A DNA stretch of 64,000 nucleotides. Source: Laccaria trichodermophora (Eukaryota; Basidiomycota; Agaricomycetes; Agaricales; Hydnangiaceae). Positions 48,940 to 60,339 of the stretch are shown here, one piece after another; the stretch's first letter is position 1, and each line of letters opens with the position of its first letter. The notes under the pieces are model-generated. The model was given only the letters and a program-made list of their open reading frames with translations. It made no database searches and was not told the origin of the DNA. The stretch lies in assembly GCA_018417955.1 (NCBI GenBank), contig JACTVC010000004.1:2170001-2234000 (forward strand), in the 5' to 3' direction. Made by a program: the position numbers and the translations under genes.

Positions 48940-49718
48940 GCGAAAACCAGGTGACCGCTCAGCAGTTTCCAAGGCTTCGACCTGGTGGGGTGGTTCGGTG
49001 TCTCCCTTCCCATCACTCTGGCTGGGTTCATGAACCCTTCTATCTCCAATGGCAGGGCGGGATTGCTCAACCTTCACACAGTTCAATAACAGCAGGGGAA
49101 CCACAGGCCCTGGACTCACCCGGTGAATTTCGATAACGCCTGGCTTGGGTGTAGCTTTGATGTGCATGGAGCCAGTAGCCCAAAAAACTTGTACATTGGG
49201 AAATGACTCATTTGTAGGTGCATGGCCTGTAAGGTATATGTTAATGATCGGCAGGTTCAGACAATGAAAAGAGCTTATGTCATTGTTGATCACAATATAA
49301 GAGGTAGTTGAAAATACGGTCCTTTGCTTCTTCATTGTCAAGATCAAGAACTTCATGGAATGCACTCTAAATGGGACATGGTTAGATCACGGCGAAAGAA
49401 TGACTGACAACAAACCTCCGACAAGCGGCAGCAAAACACGTGAAGTTCTCCACCTTCCATTCCACATACGAAGCCCTTCGTGGACACGTCCATTCGAAGC
49501 GGCGTCCAAAAGGCAGGAAGATTTAAGTTGGGTGAGTTGGTAATGACCTGATGCGTTCGGAGTTTGAGGTCCCAAACGATGATACCGTCCTCAGCTGAAT
49601 AATCACAGATTAGGGAGTAAATTTAACTTCGAAAAGAAGACAACTCACCAGTGCTGAGCAAGAACGACTCGTCATTGTCAAGGCTGAGCCATCTGATCTT
49701 TTGCGTATGACGGAGGTC
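48940..49718 (-). pseudogene. Third WD40 relative, broken fragment
   Basis: On the minus strand GKDLRHTQKIRWLSLDNDES leads into LLSTGEL, an intron, then EDGIIVWDLKLRTHQVI, and CGMEGGELHVFCCRLSE with another intron. These align in style with the second and third repeats of the other two WD40 genes. Beyond 49340 the frames disagree and stops appear, although 49365-48895 stays open for 156 codons. A TIR element abuts the upstream side at 49719 and a MITE the downstream side. Likely a decayed paralogue. Confidence 0.5.
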
Positions 49719-50080
49719 TTTACCTTCCCCGGTATAATCCATATGGAATCCATGTGGAATCCATGGAGAATTCCATATGGAATCCATGGAATCAATGTTG
49801 GCTGAGGACACAGCCAGTTTCTGATTCCATGGACATCATGGATTCCATATGGAATGATGCTGGAATGGTCATGGAATGATTAATTCCATATGGACTCCAA
49901 CACCATTCCATATGGAATCCAATGGAATCCATATGGAATGCAGGTATATCCACATGTATTCCATGGAGCAGTCCATATGGATTCCATGGAGCAGTCCATA
50001 TGGATTCCATGGAAGGAATTAATGACTATTATACCATTAGAATACAGTGTCCTTACTATATTTAAGTAAATAAAAAAATG

Positions 50081-50150
50081 ACATGTCAAGGAATTGAACT
50101 CTCAACTTCGTGAATATAAGCAGTGCTCAAGCCAACTGAGCCATGAAGGC
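50081..50150 (-). other. tRNA-like segment (possible SINE head)
   Basis: On the minus strand TGGCTCAGTTGGC (A-box-like, with a D-stem GCTC/GAGC) is followed 35 bases later by AGTTCAATTCC (B-box-like) and a run of T. Anticodon and acceptor stems do not pair, so it is not a functional tRNA. Confidence 0.35.
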
Positions 50151-50519
50151 ATTATTATATGAGAAACGAAAGCTCTCTATATACCGCTTTCGGGCACGTG
50201 CCGCGTCAAACGTGACAGCTGTGGCTGAAGCGTTGACACGTCGTTCCATTCCTTCCCACTACCACCACCACCACCACCATTCCAAACCACGACCGCCCGC
50301 GACGTCGACAACGACGACAACGACGACGCTGACGCTGACGACGCGTGACGAGGGCCCAGCCCAGGTGAGTGGGAACAACCACCCCACCCTCTCCTTTTTG
50401 ACACAAAACCACAGGTGCCACGTCGCGACGTGGCAACTAGACAGCGAACGACGAACGACGACATCAGTCGTCGTTCGCTGTGTCCGCTCGGCCACGAGAA
50501 ACCACCACCACATCACACC

Positions 50520-51070
50520 AACGTCAACGACCGCCCACCACCACGAACGCCCACCAACGAAGACCAACGCCCACGAAAACGACAGCCCACGGACGTCCAG
50601 CGACCCCAAACGACGTCCACCGCCCACGAACAACGCCCACCGCCCACAAACGACATCCCCCGCCCACGAAAACGACGTCCACCGCCCACCGCCCACGAAA
50701 CAGGACACCGCCCACGACGACAACCTCCCCTGCCCACGAAACGACGTCCCCCACCCACCGAAAACGTCCCCTGCCCACCAAAAACGTCCCCCGCCCACTG
50801 AAAACATCCACCACCCACGAAACAACATCCGACGCCCACAAAACAACGTCCGACACCCACGAAACAACGTCTGCCGCCCACGAACAACGTCCACCGCCCA
50901 CAAAAAGCATCCGCCGCCCACGAAAAACGTCCGCCGCCCACGAAAAATGGACACCACCCACGAAACAACGTCCGCCGCCCACCGAAAACGTCCATCGCCC
51001 ACGAAGAACGTGTACCGCACACGAAACAACGTCCCCCGCCCACCGAAAATGTCCGCCGCCCATCCACGAA
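50520..51070. repeat. GC-rich minisatellite
   Basis: Units of about 24-33 bp built on CGTCC(A/C)CCGCCCACGAAA with many variants. Inverted copy at 58275-58799. Confidence 0.85.
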
Positions 51071-51479
51071 CACAGTGACGAGCCCAGGTAAGTCCCTCCC
51101 CCCTCCCTCCATCATTATTCCACATCACACCCTCGCCCATTGCTCCTCCACTCTCCACCTTTCCTTCCCCCTCCATAACTCCCCACCTCCATCACTCTCC
51201 ACCCCTCCCCTCCCTCCTCATTCTCCACAACTCCCTCTCTCCACAACTCCCACTCCCCTCCATCACTTCCCCCTCCCTTGATCACTATATATCTATACCT
51301 CTCCCTCCCCCTCCCTTTGATATTATATGTAGTAAAATAAAGTTATGTAGTCTTATTCAATACATCTTAGTTTTTTCTTCATTTATTAGTGTTGAAGTTG
51401 GAACTTTACAGATTAAGTCTGGACTTGTGATTCTATGATAATAATTGTAGAATTGGGACTTATTCCATCTGAATTCTGT

Positions 51480-51770
51480 ATGGAAAAAGTATGGATTCCA
51501 TCTGAAAGAAGTATGGAGTCCATCAGCCATTCCATGGAATCCATCTCCAGAAAGCATGGAGTCCATCAGCCATTCCATGGATTCCATCTCCAGAAAGTAT
51601 GGAGTCCATCAGCCATTCCATGGATTCCATCTCCAGAAAGTATGGAGTCCATCAGCCATTCCATGGATTCCATCTCCAGAAAGTATGGAGTCCATCAGCC
51701 ATTCCATGGAATCCATCTGGAATTCCTGGAATCCACCCCCCTTCCATGGATTCCATATGGATTAAGCCGG
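51480..51770. repeat. 43-bp minisatellite
   Basis: Units of GGAGTCCATCAGCCATTCCATGGATTCCATCTCCAGAAAGTAT, about five here and about seven in the inverted copy at 57490-57830. The length difference between the arms is 86 bp, exactly two units. Confidence 0.9.
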
Positions 51771-51780
51771 GGAGGGTAAA

Positions 51781-52330
51781 GTACAGCCTTCATTTGCAAG
51801 CTGGACTTCATAGCAAAAGGTGTGTAAGTTATATTCTGGTAATTCTACCCTTATACAACATCTCTATCCAGCCAAAAAGCAAAGGCCATCAACAGCAGCA
51901 ACCAATGATGTTTGAAGTGGCAACGATGGCGACAAAGGCGGGCATGACGACGATGACGAAGGCGGGTATGACGACGACAATGAGGGCGGGCAACGATGAT
52001 GACGACTACAGCAGCAGAAACAATGACAAAGAAGGCAGGTACGCAATGGCGACGACGACGAAGGTGGGTACAGCAGCAGCAACGACGACGAAGGTGGGTA
52101 CAGCAGCGGCAACGACGAGGGCGGGCAAAGGGCGGGCGATGATGGGATATGTCATGTGGTCAACGACGAGCGGGTATCTGTCACGTGGTCAACGACGACG
52201 AACAGGGAGGAGGCCACAGAGGCTCCCTATATAGTGTACTTAGATAGGCTGGGTAGTAGCCAGCCCCAGCAGTTGCTGGGTCTGATGCATCAGAATGGTG
52301 GGCACTTAACAGTATATGATAAGTAAGGGT
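51781..52330. repeat. GACGACGA/GGCGGG-rich repeat tract
   Basis: Irregular tandem units of GGCGGG(C/T)A..GACGACGA from 51920 to 52210, without a supported gene. Confidence 0.5.
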
Positions 52331-52439
52331 AACAGCTACAGGTGACGTGTTCTCTTTCAGTTGTTGCGGATACGTGTTCAAAGCCCATTACGGCCGCTTT
52401 ATGGGAGGTTGTATGAGTGTGACACAATTGCACTGCAAA

Positions 52440-52850
52440 TGTCGTGTGTGGCAGCGTAGTTGGTTCTCTCAGGCTCTCTGGCGCGTCCTCCCTCTTTCTC
52501 CTTCTCGCGCTCCATCTCCCTTTCGCACTCCTTCTCCTGCTCACGTTCCTTGAACTCTCTTTCATTCCTTCTCCTTTTCACGTTCCTTCTCCCCTTCTTG
52601 TTTCCCCTCCCTTTCGCGTTCCTTCTCGTTTTCGCGTTCCTTTTCCTTTTCACGTTCCTTCTCCCTTTCGCGTTCCTTAAGCTCCCTTTTGCGTTCCTTA
52701 AGCTCCCTTTTGCGTTCCTTAAGCTCCCTTTTGCGTTCCTTAAGCTCCCTTTCGCGTTCCCACTCTGTTTGAGCTGTCTTTCGTGTTCGCTCGGTACTCC
52801 TCGACGGTTCCTTCGTTTCTTCTTTTGGAGTTGGGATCAGACGCTAACAT
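52440..52850 (-). other. Glu/Lys/Arg-repeat coding-like tract
   Basis: Minus-strand reading gives a highly charged sequence with four 21-bp units (52668-52755) encoding ELKERKR, and EKEREKEKER beyond. It would form a long coiled or single helix. One TGA near 52575 and no clear start make it a doubtful gene. It could equally be a plain minisatellite (CGTTCCTTAAGCTCCCTTTTG). Confidence 0.3.
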
Positions 52851-52859
52851 GTTATCGCC

Positions 52860-53909
52860 CGGGAGGTTGTGGACCATGGTGTTCTTTAGGTGAGCGCGTC
52901 AGCCACCCTTCCCACTTTACTCATCATCACAGCGCGTGTTGTGACGTGGATGCACGGGATAGGCAGGAATTAGTTGGCGGCTGTATATCGTAGTACTGTG
53001 TAACCGACGACAGTAAAGTAGTATTATACTGAGAATCTAATTATCCCTTCCCCGACTTTTCGACAATGCAATGTATGCGCTGAAAGGCGACAGTCTGCCT
53101 TTAGGAGGGGGCGCAAGATCCACGTATGTTGCTATCAATGTTTGGCCTTGAATCTGTGAAGGCGTATGCAGGTGTCATTGCCAACTGTCCCATTACTTCG
53201 TCGCACTGTTCTGCCTCCTAAGTTCCTGCCTGACAATGCCGACCACCAGTTGATGTTTTTTCTGTAAGAAGGTATATTTTTCCTTAGCCTGATATCGTTA
53301 GAACATCAGTGAGGCAGATCGTTGTCACGACAGACCTTTTCATAAACAGCATCCACCACCGAAGTACTCTGCTTCGAAAAGCAAACCTTCGCTTTGAGAT
53401 GATCTTTGATTAAGCCGCCTACAAACAGCTGTAAGATACTCATCAGGAAATCTCAAAATCAGTCAGTTATATATGACCAACCTGGATGCTTGAGAACTCG
53501 GCATCGCTAATACCAGACTTGGCAAGCCGAGTTTCACTTTTGCAGGAGCCCTCGCAAAGTACTTTGGCGAGGGGAAAACTGGTTTTGAGTGTACTGGGCG
53601 GCGGGGTGAGAAGGCGCTCTGGACTGAATTTCGCTCGAAGTGTGAGGGGAGGGTAGTGACGTTGGATTCGAACACGTCTGGAAGAAACATGGTCACAGCT
53701 GCAAGGCATGATGAGATTAAAGGACAATCCCGCATGGACGCACCTTTATAGGACCCGATGCTTTGTATTCTGGGAGAGGAAACCAAGAGGTATTGTATTC
53801 TGTTGCTTGACGGCCTTGACAATTCGGGCAGGGTTACTGCTTAAAAAGGAAGTCGTTATCTGTGTTTTCCGAATGATTTCGTTTTGGAACTCAACAACTC
53901 CCCTTCACA
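52860..53909. other. Spacer
   Basis: Minus-strand frames of up to 119 codons at 53463-53822 lack splice support or recognisable motifs. I see no RNA gene or element boundary. Confidence 0.35.
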
Positions 53910-54674
53910 ATGTCTCCTTCGACGATAGATGATGCGTGGGTGATCTATGAATGAACAGTCGTCCCTCGAACAGCTTACAGACGCTTCCAAAAGGCAATCC
54001 TTCAGACACTGTGTGAAGAGAGGGGGATTCATGTAAGAAGCACTGCCGTTCGGTCCTCTAATCCAACAAAAGACGACTACATCAGGGCATTGCTGGACCA
54101 GGTAAGTGCCTATGCTATCGATCATTCAGCAAGCTGAGAAACACCTTTAGAATAAGAAAGCTCACAACAAGGAGGCCGAACCAGCCATGGTGCAAGAAGA
54201 CGTTATGTTGCCACTGTGAGACGTCATGGAACAAGCTCCGATTCAGCGAGGAATACCTGAAGAAATGGACACTGACATAACAGAGAGGTAAATATCGAAA
54301 AACAGGTGTAAATTGTCAAGGACTTACATTTTAAAAGCTTTCCTATCGCTTTAGCAGAAACTCATACCCCTTCGCCAGGGCCACCAAATCCTGTAGTGCG
54401 CATCTGGCTCTACAATCGAGCTAAAGACTGGAATCACATCCGCGAAATTGACTTCCATTGTGACAGCAATGGCGGCATTGACCTCCTGAAGCTGCAGAAA
54501 ACTTTTGGAACTGGAAAGCTACAAGTACGTGAGCACAGATAGCATTAAAAACTGCAAATACAAAACCATCAGTAGGTTCTGGAACCGCGTCGCCGCCATC
54601 CTTTCTTTGAGTATACTCCAGGCATTCTTCAGGCAGAAGATTTGGAAGACCTGATGTATGACAATATTCTATGA
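53910..54674 (+). pseudogene. Small SAP-like gene with one premature TGA
   Basis: Exons splice as MSPSTIDDA (donor GTGGGT, acceptor TTACAG), then FQKAILQTLCEERGIHVRST and DDYIRALLDQ (donor GTAAGT). NKKAHNKEAEPAMVQEDV follows (donor GTAAAT), then PSPGPPNPVVRIWLYNRAKD and GGIDLLKLQKTFGTGKLQ (donor GTACGT), and finally a last exon ending DLEDLMYDNIL. The front resembles a SAP motif (LxxLCxERGI...TKxDYIxALL), a short DNA-binding helix pair. A TGA at 54217-54219 interrupts exon 3 where CGA would fit. The gene ends 65 bp from the end of the convergent WD40 copy 2. About 190 residues would be encoded. The function of the second half is unknown. Confidence 0.6.
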
Positions 54675-54738
54675 GTTACGGAACAGGATGGCGTAGTTAC
54701 ACAGTAGCTAAACGTATGAAGATAACGAGTGACTCGCA

Positions 54739-56345
54739 TTACAACTTAGGCGAGGTTAGTAGTAGTTTGTGGACATATAATATAACTGCGATAACAAAGG
54801 TATATTTGAGGATTATCCAAAGCTTGCTGTTGGGAGGTGGTTGCTGCTTGAGTTGCTCCTCAGCCTCCGCCTGAAATCATCATGAACACAGAGAACCAAA
54901 TCACGAGGCAAAACTCACCACTTTCATTGCCCATATCTTTATTTTGATGTCGTCGGCATCTGAGGAACCTGTTGCCAGGGTGCAAGATTTGCCCATGGAG
55001 AGAGCCTTCGTCGTGATCAATGGCAAGGCAATTTTGAAAAAAATCAAGACTTACATCCACAGTTTGAACCAGACTTCCAGCTTACGAAGAAGTCAGTCTT
55101 TGAAACAACTTCATCAAAGGGGGAAAAATGTACCGTTGCCATGCTGCAGAATGCTGGTCATGATTCCCATCTTAAGGTCATAGACCCTGGCATATCCGTC
55201 ATCACTACCAACGATAATTACACTTCCGTTCAGTGCCAAGGTGATGGTCAACGAAACGTTGCGGGATATGTTGTGCTTGAAGGAGCGCAAGGGGTGACCA
55301 GGGGGCATTGCGTACATGTCAATGCCATCTATCAAGTTGGTGACGACGAGGGAGTGACCGTCACTACTGACGATAGAATAACCGCTACGGAAGCGTTAGC
55401 TCGTGTTGAACGGGGGGAAAAGAGTGGAATGGCACACACATGCAGGTCAGAAGCTGCTGACTCCACCTCATCATCCAGGGCGAAACTTGATATCCTATTC
55501 TGATATCCTAGGTTAGTCAGAAGATGGAGCTCCTCGAGGGAGCGACATACACTTCGTGAGAGTCAAGGAAACTGACGCAAAGGTCATGACCACCATTGAG
55601 GAATGAGACGCAGCAGGCAATCGAGCCCCTCTGGCCGGTTGTGATAATATTGGACACCGATACTGAACTATGGTAAGTGATCTGTTGAAATAAAGCATTT
55701 ACGACGCTTACAGTCTTTATTTAACTCCCAGATCTTTACACAACCACTCCCAACGGTAGCAAGCCGGCTGAAGGTGGAGTCGAATGCCATATCATCGATT
55801 GGCCCATTGTGAGCAGGTGTTGAGAATGCGTAGTCGTAGTGATTCTGTGATTGATTAGGCGACATTGACGAGGCCTCTATCGATGGTTTGGCTACGTACC
55901 TTGAGCCGCTTATAAATGAACATTGTACCGTCAGTTGCGCAAAAGGCGAACACGTTGTAGCGCAGCACTCTGGGGTGGGTGTCCAGATCACAGCCGATAT
56001 GGGTCCATTGAACGCGACGGAGATCTTCTGCTCTGACGAGCCATTCACCAGATCCCAAATGATGAGTAAAGCATCGTCCACTGAAGGAAATGGTAAGTCA
56101 ATAGTGTTAGACACTCGAATTGACTTACCACCACTTAAAAGTTTGGACCCGTCGGAGCTGAACTTGATGGAATTGATCGCTTTCGTGTGTCCAGAGAGGA
56201 CGCATTTGCAGTCGAACTGGATCGTAATCAGCATAGTTTCTAACTAGTCCACACTGCTTACCGAGGGCAGGCAGGCAGGATTCATTTGTTGAGATACAAT
56301 GGAGGGCGGTCTGCAACTGCAGGTGAGTACTTATGGGCGATGACA
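54739..56345 (-). CDS. WD40 protein with C-terminal transmembrane anchor (copy 2)
   Basis: Exons give FDCKCVLSGHTKAINSIKF, DDALLIIWDLVNG, VAFNGPISAVIWTPTPE, AHNGPIDDMAFDSTFSR, SGCVKIWELN, VIIVGSDDGYARVYDLK and SSDADDIKIKIWAMK. The last exon reads AEAEEQLKQQPPPNSK and then a hydrophobic segment LWIILKYTFVIAVILYV, stopping at TAA 54739-54741. The plan and intron positions match copy 1, with the anchor sequence itself not conserved. The copy 1 start codon is ACG in the equivalent position here (near 56430), and the second exon has a stop in the homologous frame. The 5' end may therefore be decayed or use another start. Confidence 0.65.
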
Positions 56346-57476
56346 CAATGACCACAATTAAAATACTTACATTCTATCAAAAAGACATATGCCGCAGCGG
56401 GTTGCTACGACGGATCTGCCCTTGCCAACCGTACTTTTCGACTTATTGTATTTTGTTACACTCGTTCCTGACGAATCTATACATATAGATGCTACGTTAC
56501 ATTCTACTATACATTATATTCGTATACTACAGAGTTCGGTTTAAGAGGGGGCAGGGGAGGAAAGAGGACATGACGCAGGTGGTGGGAGATGGGAGAGAAA
56601 GGGAAAAGCCAGAAGTGGGTGGAATGGCAGACATAGACAAGACGACTTTAGGGCGTGCCAATTCGAGTCAGTAATTTCCGCTTTCTAAAGCACATGTGGT
56701 TTTGAAGCAACAGCCCTAAAGTTTTGAAGTGACAGCCCTAAAGTGGTCGGTACATATACCAACGCCAAGTCGGAAAACGTCTTCCCCCCTCCCACCCATA
56801 CCCTCATGCGATAACTACTAGTTCCCCCTCGCGATACCTTGCCCTTTCCACTCTTTCATTTGTACTTACTACGCGTAGATACATATAGATAATCTTGCAG
56901 AATCAAATGTAGAATAGTCAGGTATCAGTCAGGAATGATCGAAGAAAACAAAAGCACTAAGTGGAATGGAGATAAAACATGTCTCCATTTCGAAGTGAGT
57001 AAGTACAACAAACTGTGATCACCTGACTGTGGCTGATTGCGCATATCAGCAGGGTAGAAATTCGAGTTATTTGTGAGTCACATCAACTCGTATTGTCGTC
57101 AAGTTGCTCAGGGCAACTATTCAGTATTTTCCATGGTGAGTTTCCAACTGCTCTGTAGCAGCATTCCAAATTTATTGTCTCTTTAGTTTCTGGTCCCCCA
57201 TTGAGACATTCAGGTCGATGTTGGTCCAATTCTAAAGTACGTGTCGATCACTTGAAAACGGCTATTTCATCATCGCCGGATAGGACATTTCTATTTATTG
57301 TTCACCTTACTGAGTTAAATACCGATGTTGCTATACACGAATAACATCCTCAGTTCCTAACTCTTGACTCTCATCTTTCATAATGAACTTTGTGAGTTGC
57401 TTAATTTCTTTGATCCATCCTGGCCCTTATCGCCTCCTAGGTTGCCTCTATCGATAAGCTCATCCGTCATACCTAT
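56346..57476. other. Duplicated spacer of WD40 copy 2
   Basis: 56480-57350 matches 42200-42950 (same GACTTTAGGGCGTGC, TTTTGAAG..ACAGCCCTAAAG and GTGATCACCTGAC blocks). The WD40 gene and its upstream spacer were therefore copied as one unit of roughly 2.5 kb. Confidence 0.7.
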
Positions 57477-58799
57477 ACTTTACCCTCCCCGGCTTAATCC
57501 ATATGGAATCCATGGAAGGGGGGTGGATTCCAGGAATTCCAGATGGATTCCATGGAATGGCTGATGGACTCCATACTTTCTGGAGATGGATTCCATGGAA
57601 TGGCTGATGGACTCCATGCTTTCTGAAGATGGATTCCATGGAATGGCTGATGGACTCCATACTTTCTGGAGATGGAATCCATGGAATGGCTGATGGACTC
57701 CATACTTTCTGGAGATGGAATCCATGGAATGGCTGATGGACTCCATACTTTCTGGAGATGGAATCCATGGAATGGCTGATGGACTCCATGCTTTCTGGAG
57801 ATGGATTCCATGGAATGGCTGATGGACTCCATACTTCTTTCAGATGGAATCCATACTTTTTCCATACAGAATTCAGATGGAATAAGTCCCAATTCTACAA
57901 TTATTATCATAGAATCACAAGTCCAGACTTAATCTGTAAAGTTCCAACTTCAACACTAATAAATGAAGAAAAAACTAAGATGTATTGAATAAGACTACAT
58001 AACTTTATTTTACTACATATAATATCAAAGGGAGGGGGAGGGAGAGGTATAGATATATAGTGATCAAGGGAGGGGGAAGTGATGGAGGGGAGTGGGAGTT
58101 GTGGAGAGAGGGAGTTGTGGAGAATGAGGAGGGAGGGGAGGGGTGGAGAGTGATGGAGGTGGGGAGTTATGGAGGGGGAAGGAAAGGTGGAGAGTGGAGG
58201 AGCAATGGGCGAGGGTGTGATGTGGAATAATGATGGAGGGAGGGGGGAGGGACTTACCTGGGCTCGTCACTGTGTTCGTGGATGGGCGGCGGACATTTTC
58301 GGTGGGCGGGGGACGTTGTTTCGTGTGCGGTACACGTTCTTCGTGGGCGATGGACGTTTTCGGTGGGCGGCGGACGTTGTTTCGTGGGTGGTGTCCATTT
58401 TTCGTGGGCGGCGGACGTTTTTCGTGGGCGGCGGATGCTTTTTGTGGGCGGTGGACGTTGTTCGTGGGCGGCAGACGTTGTTTCGTGGGTGTCGGACGTT
58501 GTTTTGTGGGCGTCGGATGTTGTTTCGTGGGTGGTGGATGTTTTCAGTGGGCGGGGGACGTTTTTGGTGGGCAGGGGACGTTTTCGGTGGGTGGGGGACG
58601 TCGTTTCGTGGGCAGGGGAGGTTGTCGTCGTGGGCGGTGTCCTGTTTCGTGGGCGGTGGGCGGTGGACGTCGTTTTCGTGGGCGGGGGATGTCGTTTGTG
58701 GGCGGTGGGCGTTGTTCGTGGGCGGTGGACGTCGTTTGGGGTCGCTGGACGTCCGTGGGCTGTCGTTTTCGTGGGCGTTGGTCTTCGTTGGTGGGCGTT
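57477..58799 (-). repeat. Element F, copy 2, inverted and truncated
   Basis: Coordinates mirror 50546-51780 around the sum 109345 (with a two-unit offset in the 43-bp array). The inner end is the same TTTACCCTCCCCGG terminus. The outer end breaks off at 58799 inside the next gene and lacks the left third of copy 1, including the tRNA-like segment. Confidence 0.88.
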
Positions 58800-60050
58800 T
58801 CTGAAAGAATGGAACAGTGGAAGGTAGTGCTCGCGATCGACATTCGGCCTTAGCTGCGAGAAAGTCAAGCCAGTTAGTTTTGTAGGGCATAAATTCAGAT
58901 GACACGTACTGTAGCACTTCTGGAGGAACCTGCCATAGACAGGAATAATATAGTCCTTAACCGCACCCCGCTCTGCTTGACCAAAGTTTGCGTCAACAGG
59001 CCCTCGAATGCTGCCATGGTGGATGCTATGAAAAACAGTGGTTAGATAACATAGCAAACAAAGCGTGATGGTATCCAACCTGATGATGTTCAGCCGCCCG
59101 CCGTCTGCTGGTTCAGGGCCTCCAAAAAAAGCTGACGCCTTCATGCCCAAATAGTCGCATGTGATCTTGAGGATTGGCTGCATGAATAAAGCCAAATTTT
59201 CTATGACTCTACGAAAGCACCTTGTCAACAAACGGGATCTAGAGGCCAAGCAATATAAACACGTACCTTTGGCGATCAGCTGGATCTTCTGAAGGTGGCG
59301 CTGCTAGCTTCTCCTCCCAATCCTTGATGGCAGCCTTGCCAACAATCTTTGCCTTCTTCTTCCACTCCGTCTGAACCTGAGCTGGAAGTTTCTCGAATTC
59401 CTGCTTGGTAACACGGCTGCGTATCTTCACCAGGTCCTTCTGTGATGGGTTCTCCTTTCCACATGCGGCTGTATATGCAAGGTCAAGTAAGACCTTGTTT
59501 TCTTTCGCCCACAAATTATAGGCGATCGGCGCACGAGGCTTGCTTGTCGGTAAGCCGGTGAGCTTCGCCATTAGCCAGACTGTGGGGTCAGTGATGTCAA
59601 CATCTTCCTGCTTTGCAGCATTCTTGTTTTTTAGGCGGGAATTGTAGCGATATGAGAGGAAGCGTCCGATTTTCTGATAGGAGAAATAAGGTAAGGACTT
59701 GGACATGTGACAAGTCACTGGACAATTTGACTGACCTGTTTCATTCTCTTGAGTTTCTCTGCCGACTCCTTCCATTCCTTCATTGCTGCCTCGTATTCTT
59801 CCTCAGTCATTTCATCTGGATTTGGCGCCACATCTTCACAATCGGCCTTGTCATCATTGACAGCAGCCAAACTCTCTGGCGAGGGCTCTTCGTTCTCAGG
59901 CAAGGACATTGGAAAACGCTTGAAAAATCAACGCTGAATATCCAACAGCACATCCGCACTCTCGTTCTTTCCAACTGCCTCGATGTACCTCTCCAACTCC
60001 CCATTTAGGAAATCGCCCTGTGCTCGAATGAAAGCTGGAGGGGTTGGCAT
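58800..60050 (-). pseudogene. Agaricomycete-type conserved gene, C-terminus truncated by an inserted repeat
   Basis: The start is MPTPPAFIRAQGDFLNGELE at 60050. A TGA at 59928-59930 follows DIQR, directly before FFKRFPMSLPENEEPSPES. Later parts read KIGRFLSYRYNSRLKN, APIAYNLWAKENK, KKKAKIVGKAAIKDWEEKL, PPSEDPADRQR, a GT-AG intron, then FGGPEPADGGRLNI, DANFGQAERG and IIPVYGRFLQKCY. From memory of mushroom genomes, this order (FFxRFP, AYNLW, GGPEPADGGRLN, FLxKC) is a widespread multicopy family of unknown function. The middle is basic and HMG-box-like. The end is replaced by the GC-rich arm at 58799, giving a chimeric open frame. Confidence 0.65.
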
Positions 60051-60339
60051 CTGCACATCATATGAGGTGACACACCGTTTCCACTGCAAATGAATACTTA
60101 CGAAGACAAGGGCCAAGTAGATGAAGACAATTATCAAACGACCTCTTAGCTGTCAAGTGGTCAAGATAGGTGGTAGGGGCAGAGTGTCTGAAAGAACCAC
60201 CAGTAAGTCGTTGGGCCATTTTTGACGTCCTTAAAGTACTCACCACAGCCGGTCTAGCACGCTCAGAGGTGCTTGGGCTACGAGCACCGGAAGGGGGCGA
60301 AGAAACTTGAGGCTATAAGAGATTGTCGATCCACATTTA

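Larger units (their letters stand above)
49719..51780. mobile_element. Minisatellite-rich TIR element (element F, copy 1)
   Basis: The left end TTTACCTTCCCCGGTATAATCC and the inverse of the right end (TTTACCCTCCCCGGCTTAATCC) agree for about 35 bp. TA at both edges could be the target duplication, but the flanks give no longer direct repeat. Inside are palindromic GGAATCCATATGG arrays (49738-50010), a tRNA-like segment (about 50081-50150), a CGCCCAC(C/G)AAA-type array (50520-51070) and a 43-bp minisatellite (51480-51770). Long open frames on both strands across the GC-rich part are artefacts of the array. Confidence 0.7.

Noticed and set aside
50143..51176. Long open frames of 200-311 codons on both strands (and mirror copies at 58169-58917)
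   Set aside because: GC-rich tandem array without stops in any frame; Thr/Pro/His or Gly/Trp/Phe low complexity, no start context or introns.
53463..53822. 119-codon minus-strand gene
   Set aside because: No splice sites, domain or homologue that I recognise, and codon pattern unconvincing.
50546..58799. A single 8-kb foldback element bounded by the inverted arms
   Set aside because: The TTTACC terminus lies at the inner ends of both arms, and copy 1 has its own opposite terminus at 49719, so two inverted copies fit better.
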